From Bacteroidia bacterium 43-41 (GTDB lineage Bacteria; Bacteroidota; Bacteroidia; Bacteroidales; Dysgonomonadaceae): DNA of 64,000 bases. Below are positions 47,155 through 56,419 of this stretch, in pieces. The notes beneath the pieces were generated by a model. The model had not been told where the DNA came from and made no database searches. It saw nothing but the letters and a program-made list of their open reading frames with translations. The translations under genes and the position numbers were made by a program. The first letter of the stretch is position 1; each line of letters opens with the position of its first letter. Where the stretch lies: contig MKTD01000026.1 in the NCBI GenBank assembly GCA_001898165.1, positions 94,933 to 158,932 of the forward strand, given 5' to 3'.

Positions 47155-47910
47155 ATGCGCACCTACGGCTTAATCGGTTTTCCGCTACAACACTCTTTCT
47201 CATCGAAGTTTTTCACCGAAAAATTCGCTCGGGAAGGTATTGATGCAGAGTATCTGAACTTCGAAATCGAAGACATACTGCAAATTCGTGAAGTGATCCT
47301 TTTCAACCCAAATTTGCGCGGACTGAACGTAACCATTCCTTATAAAGAACAGGTTATTCCTTTTTTAAACGAGATCACCCCCGAGGCTCAAAAAATCGGT
47401 GCTGTAAATACGATAAAGATTGAACATGAATATCACCTCACCGGATACAATACCGATTATGCGGGCTTCAGGAGTTCGATCGAACCGCTCATTCGTCCTG
47501 GGCTTCACCAAAGGGCATTGATATTGGGTACGGGGGGCGCGTCGAAAGCCGTTTGCCAGGCATTTGAAGATATGGGTATCGGGTGGAAGTATGTCTCCCG
47601 GACGGGCGCGAACGACAGATTTTCTTACAATGAAATAGACAAGGATATTTTACACGAATATAAAATCATTGTAAACTGCTCACCCCTCGGCACCTTCCCC
47701 AAAACAGACGAATGTCCCGATATCCCCTACCGGTTTCTCACGCGCGGGCACCTGCTCTACGATTTAGTATATAATCCCGCCGAAACACTTTTTCTGAAAA
47801 AAGGAAAAGCGCAGGGTGCAACGGTAAAAAACGGCGCCGAAATGTTAGAATTGCAGGCATTGGCCGCCTGGGAAATCTGGACGCAAAAAACAAACTACCC
47901 ACCCCTTTAA
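47155..47910 (+). CDS. aroE: Shikimate dehydrogenase
   Basis: A 251-residue NADP-dependent enzyme reducing 3-dehydroshikimate to shikimate on the way to chorismate, which also feeds menaquinone. Seen: GFPLQHSFSSKFF (shikimate-binding Ser pair), NVTIPYKEQ with the catalytic Lys, GYNTDYAGF with the Asp, and the nucleotide-binding GTGGASKAV. It is shorter than E. coli AroE (272) but complete. Last gene of the purF operon. Confidence 0.94.
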   Translation: MRTYGLIGFPLQHSFSSKFFTEKFAREGIDAEYLNFEIEDILQIREVILFNPNLRGLNVTIPYKEQVIPFLNEITPEAQKIGAVNTIKIEHEYHLTGYNTDYAGFRSSIEPLIRPGLHQRALILGTGGASKAVCQAFEDMGIGWKYVSRTGANDRFSYNEIDKDILHEYKIIVNCSPLGTFPKTDECPDIPYRFLTRGHLLYDLVYNPAETLFLKKGKAQGATVKNGAEMLELQALAAWEIWTQKTNYPPL

Positions 47911-47923
47911 AAGCGGTGGGTAG
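47895..47923 (-). terminator. Terminator between convergent genes
   Basis: CTACCCACC (47895-47903) pairs with GGTGGGTAG (47915-47923). On the minus strand the stem is followed by TTTGTTTTTTG, a good U-tract, so it mainly ends the 47961-48329 gene; on the plus strand it overlaps the aroE stop and has no U-tract. Confidence 0.7.
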
Positions 47924-47960
47924 TATCGTTAGTGTAGTGAAGCAAGATTGTTTGCGCGTA

Positions 47961-48329
47961 CTATAAAACTCCTTCAGTCTCCTTCTCTTTCACAACGTCT
48001 CCCGCCGGCTGTTCCCAAGTGGTTTCTACTCCTTCGTTGTCAAGATAAATGGTCTTTTTGGACTGATCCTCTTTGATGGTCACTTCCACTTTCGTGATTT
48101 GTTTTTCCGCGTTGTACATGATAGTATCAACCTCACACGTCTCTTTTAAAGCGTTGATGGAAGCCTGTACTTTCTCGTTCAAAGCATCGAATTTAACATC
48201 CACAAAACCGTCATCGTTAGAGGTAACTTCTATGCCGGGCTGTCCGTTTGTTGTGTTTGCTGCCTGAATAGTGGACAGCGTAAAGAGACCTGCTGCTACA
48301 AACGCAATGGATAAAATAACTTTTTTCAT
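47961..48329 (-). CDS. Small secreted protein of unknown function
   Basis: A 122-residue protein with a clean signal peptide (MKKVILSIAFVAAGLFTLST, then IQAAN). The mature part is acidic and beta-rich (VDVKFDALNEKVQASINALK, KITKVEVTIKEDQSKKTIYL-like) and ends EKETEGVL. I do not recognise the family. It is probably periplasmic. It has its own terminator, so it is transcribed alone. Confidence 0.75.
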   Translation of the reverse strand: MKKVILSIAFVAAGLFTLSTIQAANTTNGQPGIEVTSNDDGFVDVKFDALNEKVQASINALKETCEVDTIMYNAEKQITKVEVTIKEDQSKKTIYLDNEGVETTWEQPAGDVVKEKETEGVL

Positions 48330-48610
48330 AATGATTAATTTTTAAAATTCTTACTAAATAATTTTTCTTGTTTAATTAAACGTACACATGCACACAAAAA
48401 GATAATCAAATACCGTACAAAAAAATCTTCCCGACACACATATTTCACACAAACAACTATAATACAAATCATTATATAAACATAAAAAGAAAATGCCAAA
48501 CTTAAAAAACTGTAGAACGGATGTGGAAATGTAGAAAAGCTCCACATTCTCCCGATGAAATTCCACAATCCGGCGCAACGCAAAAATCCTTGAATCTTGA
48601 ATAATGTATA

Positions 48611-48714
48611 CAACTAAAGCGGGGAGGCCTTTTAGCTATTTTGCGGGGACCCAGCTCGCGATGAACAACGGACCAGGATGAGTCGCAAAATATCGTCAGA
48701 CAACGATTTAGTTG
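48611..48714. repeat. Family-2 inverted-repeat element, 104 bp
   Basis: Left end CAACTAAAGCGGGGAGG, right end CAACGATTTAGTTG. Left arm TATTTTGCGGGGACCCAGCTCG; right arm (reverse complement) CTGACGATATTTTGCGACTC. Both arms match the copy at 42195-42355 in reverse order, with the middle deleted. Confidence 0.7.
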
Positions 48715-48756
48715 GATACGTATATGCAACAGTATCGTCAAAACAAAAAATAGTTG

Positions 48757-48764
48757 TAATTTTG
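48757..48764 (+). promoter_or_regulatory. Promoter -7 element of the hybrid kinase
   Basis: TAATTTTG fits TAnnTTTG, 16 bp before the ATG at 48781. Confidence 0.5.
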
Positions 48765-48780
48765 AATAAAAAAGCAGACA

Positions 48781-51195
48781 ATGCGGATGGAATCAGATCA
48801 TTCTTTCGAGCATCGGATAAGGGTGAAAATAGGTTTACTGTTTCTCATTATCATTCTATATATTGCAGGAATATTCATTTACTCCTACAACTTAAAGAAG
48901 TATGTCGATACTCAAAAAGAGGAAATTTCCGGCTCTTACGAAGTTTTATCTCTAAGTAACCAACTGATACTTTCTGTTCAGGAAGCACAAGAAGCATTAA
49001 ACGCCTATTTGGTAAATCCACAAAAAAAATTTCAACTGAGATACGATTCCCTTACGGCAAGTATTTCCGACCAGATAATCGGAATAAAACAATTGGCATC
49101 GCAAAGGGATCAGGATGTTTACCTGGGAAGCATAGACTCCCTGTTGCACGAAAAGAACAAGATTGTCAACCAACTTATCGCCCTGTTCCGTTCACAAAGC
49201 CCTTTAAATGAACTCGATAAAAAAATAGAAACGTATGATGAGTTTGTTCAGGACTCCGTACTGGTTACAACAAACAAAGACACCACAACAGTTGTAAAGG
49301 ATAAAAAAGGATTTTGGGACCGATTAGGAAATTTATTCAACCCCCGCCGGGCTCCCGATACCATTATCAGCGTTAGCCGGGTGGAGCAGGAAACACGGCT
49401 CACCTCCAGAATAGATACCGGTGTTTACGCCGATTTGAAAAACACAACACAGGTTGCTTCAAAAACATATTCAATTCAACTGTCGGGAATCGAAAGACAA
49501 GTGCAGGAGTTTATCTTCGCCGAGCAAAATATTTCCCTGCAAATATCTCATTTGCTGACCAAATTTTATAACGAGACCACGCGAATCACACGCCAGGGCA
49601 TCCAAAGCAGCGAATTGCTCACGAGCAGGATCTTTATGTTTGCAGTTGTTGTGGGCACACTTTCGTTGGTTTTGATCCTTATTATTATTTTTCTCATCAT
49701 CGACGACCTTAAAAAGGGACAAAAAGCCCGGCTCGATCTGGCAAAGGAAAAGCAACTTACCGAATCGTTGATGGAAAGCCGTCATAAGTTACTTCTATCC
49801 GTTTCACACGATATCAAAACGCCACTCAGTTCCATGATGGGCTACATGGAAATGTGGCAAGGAGAAAAGATTTCGGAAAGTAAAAAACGACAATTGCAAT
49901 CGGCTCAAAACTCGGGAAAACACATCTTGAGCATGCTCGCCAATTTACTTGAATTCTCCCGGTTAGAACGGAATTCGGGAGAACTGCATAACAGCCGGTT
50001 CAATTTAATAGAATTGATGGACGAGATTATCCGCATGTTTAAGCCGCTTACCGAAGGTGAAAAACCGGATATTGAATTCGAAAACCTGGTGGGGTCTCCT
50101 TTTTACGTTGAAACGGACCACACGGTCCTCAAACAAATACTGATAAATGTTATATCCAATGCGGTAAAATATACCATTAAAGGGAGGATCGATGTTCGGT
50201 TAAGTTACGAAAAGAACCTGATTTTCACCATCATCGACACGGGGATTGGCATGCACGAAAGTGAAATTCAAGAAGTATTCAAGCCTTTTTCCCGTATAAG
50301 CAACCCGCTAAAAGCGGAAGGGAGCGGCTTCGGGATGTACGTCACACAAGGGCTTGTCCATTCGCTGAAAGGTGAAATAAAAATTCAATCGAAGAAAGAT
50401 GAAGGCACCCGTGTTACCCTGGAACTGCCCCTGCATCCCGTAGAAAAAGCGCCGAACGAAAGTAAAAACGACATCCGGGGCAATGATAACCCTTATAGTA
50501 AAATACTCGTTTTCGAAGACGATATGGCCTTGGGAAACCTGATAAAAGAATTTCTCCTGCAAAATGGGCTTAAGGTAAAAATATGCAACAACGCCCGGGA
50601 TGTGAAAGGCTTTATAAATCACGTATCGCTATTCGACATTGTATTCACGGATATGCAAATGCTCGATATCACCGGAAATGATATCCTGCGCGAAATCCGA
50701 AAAATCAACTCCGACATACCCGTTTGGCTCATGACGGCCTACGACGATTACAACACAGAAAAAGCAATATCGGAGGGGTTTAGCGGATTTATACCAAAGC
50801 CTATTCAAATGAGCCGGCTTATCGATATCCTCTCCTTAAAGAGGCCTTCGTCTCTTGATGAGACACTTCCGCAACTTGTCTCTTTATTCGGGGATGACAC
50901 TGAAACCATCAAAAAGATCTTATCCACTTTTGTTACCACCGTTTATAAGGACACCGAATCACTGACGGAACTGATCAACGTATCCGATTTCCGGGGGGCA
51001 CAACAATTGTGCCACAAGATTCATCCGTTTATAAATCAGATTGGCGCACGGCATCTGTGTGATGTCCTTATAAAAATGGACTCGCTCAGGGGAGAGGATG
51101 AAACGGCCTATCCCGCCTGGAAAGAAGATCTATTGTCGAGTATCCGGCAGATAAGGGAGTTTGCCGATACCGTATTTGCGAATTTTGTTGTATAA
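48781..51195 (+). CDS. Hybrid sensor histidine kinase (HisKA, HATPase, REC, Hpt)
   Basis: An 804-residue membrane kinase. First transmembrane helix (about 17-37), a long periplasmic helical region (about 40-280), second transmembrane helix (about 283-307), HisKA with SVSHDIKTPLSS (phosphorylated His343), an ATPase domain with NVISNAVKYT and DTGIGM, a receiver with VFTDMQM (Asp624), and a C-terminal Hpt segment with LCHKIHPFINQIGA (His745). The full relay H-D-H is in one protein and would hand phosphate to a separate response regulator. The convergent sigma-54 regulator on the other strand is the obvious partner. Their coding ends overlap by 66 bp. Confidence 0.9.
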   Translation: MRMESDHSFEHRIRVKIGLLFLIIILYIAGIFIYSYNLKKYVDTQKEEISGSYEVLSLSNQLILSVQEAQEALNAYLVNPQKKFQLRYDSLTASISDQIIGIKQLASQRDQDVYLGSIDSLLHEKNKIVNQLIALFRSQSPLNELDKKIETYDEFVQDSVLVTTNKDTTTVVKDKKGFWDRLGNLFNPRRAPDTIISVSRVEQETRLTSRIDTGVYADLKNTTQVASKTYSIQLSGIERQVQEFIFAEQNISLQISHLLTKFYNETTRITRQGIQSSELLTSRIFMFAVVVGTLSLVLILIIIFLIIDDLKKGQKARLDLAKEKQLTESLMESRHKLLLSVSHDIKTPLSSMMGYMEMWQGEKISESKKRQLQSAQNSGKHILSMLANLLEFSRLERNSGELHNSRFNLIELMDEIIRMFKPLTEGEKPDIEFENLVGSPFYVETDHTVLKQILINVISNAVKYTIKGRIDVRLSYEKNLIFTIIDTGIGMHESEIQEVFKPFSRISNPLKAEGSGFGMYVTQGLVHSLKGEIKIQSKKDEGTRVTLELPLHPVEKAPNESKNDIRGNDNPYSKILVFEDDMALGNLIKEFLLQNGLKVKICNNARDVKGFINHVSLFDIVFTDMQMLDITGNDILREIRKINSDIPVWLMTAYDDYNTEKAISEGFSGFIPKPIQMSRLIDILSLKRPSSLDETLPQLVSLFGDDTETIKKILSTFVTTVYKDTESLTELINVSDFRGAQQLCHKIHPFINQIGARHLCDVLIKMDSLRGEDETAYPAWKEDLLSSIRQIREFADTVFANFVV

Positions 51196-52488
51196 TGTTT
51201 TCCGGTCTATACGCAATAAAACGGCTGCCCTGGATTTGTTCCCTTTGGTTTTTTCAAGAGCCCGTAGTATTTTTTCTTTTTCTTCCTCGGGCGAAACGTT
51301 CAAAGAGACATCCACCTCTTTATCCGATTCAACATGCTTTTCCGATAAAAACGGCAAACTTTCCAATGTAATGGTATCGCCGGTAGAAAAGAGCACGGAA
51401 CGGCGGATGATATTCCGCAGCTCCCTTAAGTTACCCGGCCAGGAGTAGTTCTCCAACCGAGATAAGACTTTGCCCGAGATGAACTTAATTTTTTTATCCA
51501 GTTCCGCATTTGCTTCTGTAACAAAATGTTCAGCGTACAGCGGAATATCGTCTTTGCAGCTCCTCAATGGCGGGACCTCGATTATAAACTCATTGAGCCG
51601 ATGAAACAGGTCTTCCCTGAAGTTCCCAGCGGCAATAGCTTTCTCAAGATCTTCGTTGGTGGCCGTAACAATTCGCACATCCACATCCAGATCGGTGGTG
51701 GCTCCTACCGGCCTGATTTTTTTCTCCTGCAAGGCCCTGAGCAGTTGCATCTGTACGCCGTAGGGTAAGTTTCCCACCTCATCCAGAAACAATGTCCCGC
51801 CGTTTGCTTCCGTAAAAAAGCCGGTTTTATCTTCAATAGCAGAGGTAAAAGATCCTTTTTTGTGCCCGAAAAGTTCGCTCGGCGCCAGCTCGATGGACAA
51901 GCTGCCGCAGTCAACGGCAATAAAAGGCCCATCGGCACGCGGGCTTCGTTCGTGGATCATTCGCGCCGCATGTTCTTTTCCTGTTCCGCTTTCTCCAATG
52001 ATCATCACAGCCATTGATGTAGGTGCGACGGTATTTATGAAAGAATACATGCGGGTTGAAAGCGGGCTGCATCCCTCCACCATACTTCTTTTCTTCTCTT
52101 TCTTCTTATTATCTTTCTTCTCCTGCCTGTCAGCGAAAGCCGCCTCAATCTTTTGTGCAAGGATGGAAGGATTTATGGGTTTTTCCAGGAAATCAAAAGC
52201 GCCCGATTTTATGGCTGATACCGCTGTTTGTATTTCACCATATCCGGTCATGATGATGACCGGAACAGACAGTTGCCTTTCGTTCATCCAGGAGAGGAGC
52301 ATAATACCGTCACCGTCGGGCAAGCGCAAATCAGACAAGATAACGTCGTACGTTGAATCGGAAAGAGATTCCTGAGCCGATAACATTCCCACACACCATT
52401 TTGCAGAGAACCCATTCTTCTCGAACCACTTTTGAAGCATCGTTCCAAAAGAGATATCGTCTTCAACTATCAATATTCTTCCGTTCAC
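51130..52488 (-). CDS. Sigma-54-dependent response regulator (NtrC family)
   Basis: A 452-residue regulator: receiver (about 1-120; VILSDLRLPDGDG, phospho-Asp near 54), AAA+ sigma-54 activator domain (about 140-375; Walker A GESGTGKEHAA, Walker B GGTLFLDEVGNL, NYSWPGNLRELRN) and a Fis-type HTH (about 405-445; NKSRAAVLLRIDRKTLYNKI). The loop that contacts sigma-54, usually GAFTGA, reads GSFTSA; the essential Thr is kept. It is probably phosphorylated by the neighbouring hybrid kinase and activates sigma-54 promoters. The target genes are not visible. Confidence 0.9.
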   Translation of the reverse strand: MNGRILIVEDDISFGTMLQKWFEKNGFSAKWCVGMLSAQESLSDSTYDVILSDLRLPDGDGIMLLSWMNERQLSVPVIIMTGYGEIQTAVSAIKSGAFDFLEKPINPSILAQKIEAAFADRQEKKDNKKKEKKRSMVEGCSPLSTRMYSFINTVAPTSMAVMIIGESGTGKEHAARMIHERSPRADGPFIAVDCGSLSIELAPSELFGHKKGSFTSAIEDKTGFFTEANGGTLFLDEVGNLPYGVQMQLLRALQEKKIRPVGATTDLDVDVRIVTATNEDLEKAIAAGNFREDLFHRLNEFIIEVPPLRSCKDDIPLYAEHFVTEANAELDKKIKFISGKVLSRLENYSWPGNLRELRNIIRRSVLFSTGDTITLESLPFLSEKHVESDKEVDVSLNVSPEEEKEKILRALEKTKGNKSRAAVLLRIDRKTLYNKIRKYGIGKLPYLPDTRQ

Positions 52489-52606
52489 TTGAGTAATAAT
52501 TGAATCGTAAAGATAGGGTTTTTATTTTTCATTTGATGTCTGCTTCCGTATGCATTTATGAAACCTAACATTTCCGGGAATAAGATTAAGTTTTTTTAAA
52601 AAATTG

Positions 52607-52788
52607 AGAGACTGTTTAAATTTGTCTTGCTATTCAAAAAGAATTATTTTTCAGGAGAGTTCTTTCTTGTTTTGGCGATAATAGCGGGCTATTTGAGCCA
52701 AATAAAAGGAAGAAGAATACAAAAAAGAAACTTTTTGAAGGCAAAGATTTTTTATTTACTTTTTTCGTAAGAAATTTAAACAGTTTCT
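52607..52788. repeat. Family-1 inverted-repeat element, 182 bp
   Basis: Ends AGAGACTGTTTAAATTT (52607-52623) and AAATTTAAACAGTTTCT (52772-52788). The body matches the 40508 copy but has 42 extra bp (AATAAAAGGAAGAAGAATAC and what follows) after TATTTGAGCCAA. Its right end is 3 bp from a -7 promoter box. Confidence 0.82.
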
Positions 52789-52791
52789 GAC

Positions 52792-52799
52792 TATATTTG
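52792..52799 (+). promoter_or_regulatory. Promoter -7 element of the M24 peptidase gene
   Basis: TATATTTG, 22 bp before the ATG. Its -33 position lies within the family-1 element. Confidence 0.55.
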
Positions 52800-52821
52800 A
52801 AAACCCAAAAAGAGTTGTTTT

Positions 52822-53985
52822 ATGAATGTTAAGGAAGAAACAAGCCAAAGAGTAGCCAGAACCCAACAAATTATTATAGAATCACAAGCTGATGCATGCA
52901 TCATCTCCTCGTCGGTAAATCAATTTTATCTGCTCGGTTTTATTTTTGACGGGTACCTTTTTATCCAACCCGAAGGCGATCCTGTTTTATTCATAAAACG
53001 TCCTAACGGCATTGAAGGCGGGAATGTGACCTATATCCGCAAACCGGAACAAATTTCCGACCTTCTGCATCAACGAAAAATAGCATTACCCAAGAAACTG
53101 ATGATGGAAAACGATATTTTGTCGTTCTCAACCGTATCCAGGCTTCAAACAGCCCTCGGAATGCCTGAATTGATGAATGTTTCGGGAGAGATGCGCCGTA
53201 TCCGCAGCGTAAAATCGGAGTACGAACTCACTCAAATGCGCGAGTGCGCCAACATTCACGCACGGGTTTACGAACAGATCCCAAGCATTTATCGCGCCGG
53301 GATGACCGATATCGAATTTCAGGCCGAACTGGAAAGGGAAATGCGCTTAGCCGGCTCGGCAGGTATTTTCCGGACTTTCGGGGAGAACATGGATATTTTT
53401 ATGGGCAGCGTTCTTGCCGGGGATAATGCACAAGCTGCTTCACCTTTCGATTTCGCACTCGGCGGGCAGGGATTATCTCCTTTGCTGCCGATTGGCGCGA
53501 ATGGTACGAAACTTATTCCGGGAACTACGTTAATGGTAGATATGGCGGGCAACTACCGCCCGTGGATGAGCGACATGACACGCTCCTTTGCCCTCGGTAC
53601 AGTTCCCGAAATCGCACACAAAGCCCATCGGGTTTCTATCGATATTTGCGAGGCCATTTCCGCAACCGTCAAATCCGGGACGCCTTGTGCCGATCTCTAC
53701 TTCCTGGCAGAAGAGATGGTAAGGAGAAACGGTCTCGCGGATTATTTCATGGGGACGGAACAGCAGGCTAAATTCGTAGGGCACGGAGTAGGATTGGAAA
53801 TAAACGAGCCGCCGGTACTTGCCCCCCGCTCTAAAGAGATCCTTCAATCGGGAATGGCCATTGCCATTGAACCTAAATTCGTGCTCCCCGGGATCGGTGC
53901 CGTGGGAATAGAAAACACCTATATCGTCCGCAACGGCGGATTGGAAAAAATCACTGTTTGTGAGGAAGGACTGATGGTTTTATAA
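52822..53985 (+). CDS. M24-family Xaa-Pro aminopeptidase-like protein
   Basis: A 387-residue protein with an N-terminal creatinase-like domain (about 1-140) and a pita-bread M24 domain (about 145-385). The five metal ligands are present: Asp in MVDMAGNYR, Asp in MSDMTRSFA, His in GHGVGLEINEPP, Glu in AIAIEPKF and Glu in GIENTYIV. The enzyme probably removes N-terminal residues before proline in the cytoplasm; there is no signal peptide. It is monocistronic, with its promoter at the edge of a repeat element. Confidence 0.9.
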   Translation: MNVKEETSQRVARTQQIIIESQADACIISSSVNQFYLLGFIFDGYLFIQPEGDPVLFIKRPNGIEGGNVTYIRKPEQISDLLHQRKIALPKKLMMENDILSFSTVSRLQTALGMPELMNVSGEMRRIRSVKSEYELTQMRECANIHARVYEQIPSIYRAGMTDIEFQAELEREMRLAGSAGIFRTFGENMDIFMGSVLAGDNAQAASPFDFALGGQGLSPLLPIGANGTKLIPGTTLMVDMAGNYRPWMSDMTRSFALGTVPEIAHKAHRVSIDICEAISATVKSGTPCADLYFLAEEMVRRNGLADYFMGTEQQAKFVGHGVGLEINEPPVLAPRSKEILQSGMAIAIEPKFVLPGIGAVGIENTYIVRNGGLEKITVCEEGLMVL

Positions 53986-54182
53986 CACATCCGGCACCGC
54001 ATAGTCCCATCACTTTTTTTCAGGGTTTGAGTTAAAAATAAATAAATAATCATACTCCTCACCTGTCACCGTTTTATCCAAAATTTTAAATAAAAAAAAA
54101 CGCCATCACATTGAAAGAAAAGTATTAAATTGCGTTTTTATACTGAAAATACCAAGCGTAATTCAGGAGTTTAAAAATTCAC

Positions 54183-55922
54183 ATGAACCCGCACCACCTA
54201 TATCTAGCCAGCTTCTCACAGGACATTCTGTTCCTGTCCGGAGGTCCTGTTTATATCGGAACGATCCTATCCCTGTTCGGTTTGTCAGCATTGTTATTCT
54301 CTATCATCGAACGGATAAAAAACAACCGTATGCTGCAACAGGAAAAGCAGTTCCTCAGCGACGTTTTTGCGAAGATCATCCATGAGTTCCGCGCTTCGCT
54401 CACCGTCATCCTCGGATTAAGCAAACAACTCCGGGAACAAAAGAACCTGTCCGAAGGCAACTTAGCCACTTACCTCAATGCCATTGAGCGGCAGGGAAGC
54501 AACCTCACCAAATTAGTCAACCAGTTACTCGATATTGCCAGCCTGCAAACGTCCGATAAAGTCGTGGAATGGAAAACCGGCAATATAGTCGCTTTTGTGG
54601 AAATGATGTCGGAGACCTTCCGCATCTATGCCCGGCAGAAGGGAGTGGAGTTGTATTTTTTCAGCGATGACACGGAAGTCGAAATCGATTTCGTACCCGA
54701 TTACCTTAACAAGATACTCTACAACCTCCTTTCCAACGCCGTCAAGTACAGCGACGAAGGCTCCCGCATCAACCTTATTATGGAAAGGGACCAAAAAGAG
54801 CGGCAAAAGATGACCATCAAAGTGATGGACCAAGGGAGAGGGATCAGCGAGGAGGCGCTCCCCCATATCTTCGATCTGTTTTACAAGGATCCGCACAACG
54901 ATGCAGAGGCGTACACTGGCAACGGGATCGGGCTTGCGATCGTCAAGCAGGTCACGGAAGGCCTGGGGGGAACCATCCGCGTGGAAAGCGAAGTGGGAAA
55001 AGGAACCGTCTTCACAGTAGAACTGCCTTTCCGGAGAAACGAAAAACAGCTTTATCCCCGTTGGATACCCGAAAAGAGCGTTCCACACCCCGTACCGAGA
55101 GCTCCGCTACTGCCGAAAGCCAATGAGGTTGCCCCGCCCGGCTCCGGCGGGAACGACCCGCGTATCACCATCCTGCTGGTGGAAGATAATAAAGACATCT
55201 TCCTTTACATACGATCCATCTTCCACGAGGAGCAGTACAATATACTGTATGCTCCCAACGGGGAGAAAGCATGGGATATGGTCAACAAACAACTTCCCGA
55301 TATCGTAATCACCGATGTGATCATGCCCAAAAAAAGCGGCCTCGAATTGTGCAGGGAGATGAAAGCCTCCCCGCTGCTCAACCACATTCCCATTGTCATT
55401 GTCTCTGCAAAAAACGAGGAAGCCGACCTGATTGAAGGCTTAAGGAGCGGGGCCGACTGTTATATCCGCAAGCCTTTTTACCCGGAAGAGCTACAGATAC
55501 GTGTGGAAAATTTACTGGGGATACGCCTACTGTTGAAAGAGAAATACGGCAGAACCGTGTTGAAAGAAGAAAAAGAAAATTTAGACGACAATATGAACAC
55601 AGACTTCTTGCGCCGTGTGACCGACATTATTTACCGTGAGATGAAAAACCCCGACTTCACTGCCGGGAAACTGGCTGCAGAACTGGCCATCAGCGTGTCG
55701 CAACTGAATAAAAGACTGAATACCATCACGGGATACCCCTCTTCCACCTATATCCTGCAAGTAAAACTCCGGCATGCAAAAAAGATCTTTACCTCACAAA
55801 ACAAGACCATCGGAGAAGTGTCCACCGAATGCGGCATCTATGATGTGAATTATTTCTCCCGAATATTTAAAAAACATACCGGAGTGACCCCTACCCAATT
55901 TAAACGCTTACCTCAAATTTAG
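54183..55922 (+). CDS. Histidine kinase - receiver - AraC regulator lacking a sensor domain
   Basis: A 579-residue protein. One or two weak transmembrane stretches at the N-terminus (about 21-42), then HisKA (about 58-125), an ATPase domain (about 165-285; NLLSNAVKYSDEG, DQGRGIS, GNGIGLAIVK), a receiver (about 325-445; ITDVIMPKKSG with phospho-Asp) and an AraC HTH (about 470-575). This is the cytoplasmic half of a hybrid two-component system without the large periplasmic sensor. The His motif reads HEFRASL (His67) and lacks the usual Thr-Pro. It is probably a DNA-binding regulator for the genes that follow. Confidence 0.88.
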   Translation: MNPHHLYLASFSQDILFLSGGPVYIGTILSLFGLSALLFSIIERIKNNRMLQQEKQFLSDVFAKIIHEFRASLTVILGLSKQLREQKNLSEGNLATYLNAIERQGSNLTKLVNQLLDIASLQTSDKVVEWKTGNIVAFVEMMSETFRIYARQKGVELYFFSDDTEVEIDFVPDYLNKILYNLLSNAVKYSDEGSRINLIMERDQKERQKMTIKVMDQGRGISEEALPHIFDLFYKDPHNDAEAYTGNGIGLAIVKQVTEGLGGTIRVESEVGKGTVFTVELPFRRNEKQLYPRWIPEKSVPHPVPRAPLLPKANEVAPPGSGGNDPRITILLVEDNKDIFLYIRSIFHEEQYNILYAPNGEKAWDMVNKQLPDIVITDVIMPKKSGLELCREMKASPLLNHIPIVIVSAKNEEADLIEGLRSGADCYIRKPFYPEELQIRVENLLGIRLLLKEKYGRTVLKEEKENLDDNMNTDFLRRVTDIIYREMKNPDFTAGKLAAELAISVSQLNKRLNTITGYPSSTYILQVKLRHAKKIFTSQNKTIGEVSTECGIYDVNYFSRIFKKHTGVTPTQFKRLPQI

Positions 55923-56147
55923 AAACCTGAGCATCATAAATACGCATTATCAAAAAGAGATAAAACCGTTATTCTAATCCTAAAAAAAACAAAATCGGGT
56001 AAAAAACAAACTAGCACACATATCTACATCTATACCAACTATTTAATCTTAATACATGCGCAGATAATACTAATCGGCATAAATGTTAAAGCCTGTTTTA
56101 TCCTATATTTAACAAAATAAATCCTAACTGGGGGTTAGGGAAAAGCG

Positions 56148-56155
56148 TAAGTTTG
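56148..56155 (+). promoter_or_regulatory. Promoter -7 element upstream of the HU-like gene
   Basis: TAAGTTTG fits TAnnTTTG. Just upstream is a small inverted repeat, CCTAAC (56123-56128) and GTTAGG (56134-56139), a possible operator. Confidence 0.45.
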
Positions 56156-56168
56156 CCATCGAAAATAA

Positions 56169-56372
56169 ATGGCGGTTAAAAGGACATCCCAATATTTGCA
56201 AACGTTCAGAGCCGATAAAAACGGAAAAACAAAAAAAATCGCTAAGCGGTCGGAAGATTACCGACAAACGGACAAAAAAATTGCTCCAAGCGTAACAAAA
56301 ATGGAATCAACAGCAAAACAGGGGTCATATTCAATCTTTTACAGCGAGCAAGCAATATCATCAGATGTCTGA
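56169..56372 (+). CDS. Small basic protein, uncertain
   Basis: A 67-codon frame starting MAVKRTSQYLQTFRADKNGK, strongly basic in the first half, 13 bp after a -7 promoter box. It has no recognisable domain and could simply be the leader of the HU-like transcript. Kept only because the promoter places its ATG close to the transcript start. Confidence 0.3.
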   Translation: MAVKRTSQYLQTFRADKNGKTKKIAKRSEDYRQTDKKIAPSVTKMESTAKQGSYSIFYSEQAISSDV

Positions 56373-56419
56373 CTTATTTAGTGTATGGATTATATCGAAA
56401 AACAATTAAATACAAATCT

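Larger units (their letters stand above)
48330..48780. other. AT-rich intergenic region with a family-2 element
   Basis: No gene is visible; short open frames here have no start or composition to support them. It holds the family-2 copy at 48611-48714 and the kinase promoter at 48757. The left half must carry the promoter of the small secreted protein, which I could not place. Confidence 0.5.
52489..52821. other. Intergenic region with a family-1 element and the M24 promoter
   Basis: No gene. It holds the promoter of the response regulator on the minus strand (TATCTTTA near 52511-52518, imperfect), the 182-bp family-1 element (52607-52788) and the -7 box at 52792. Confidence 0.6.
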
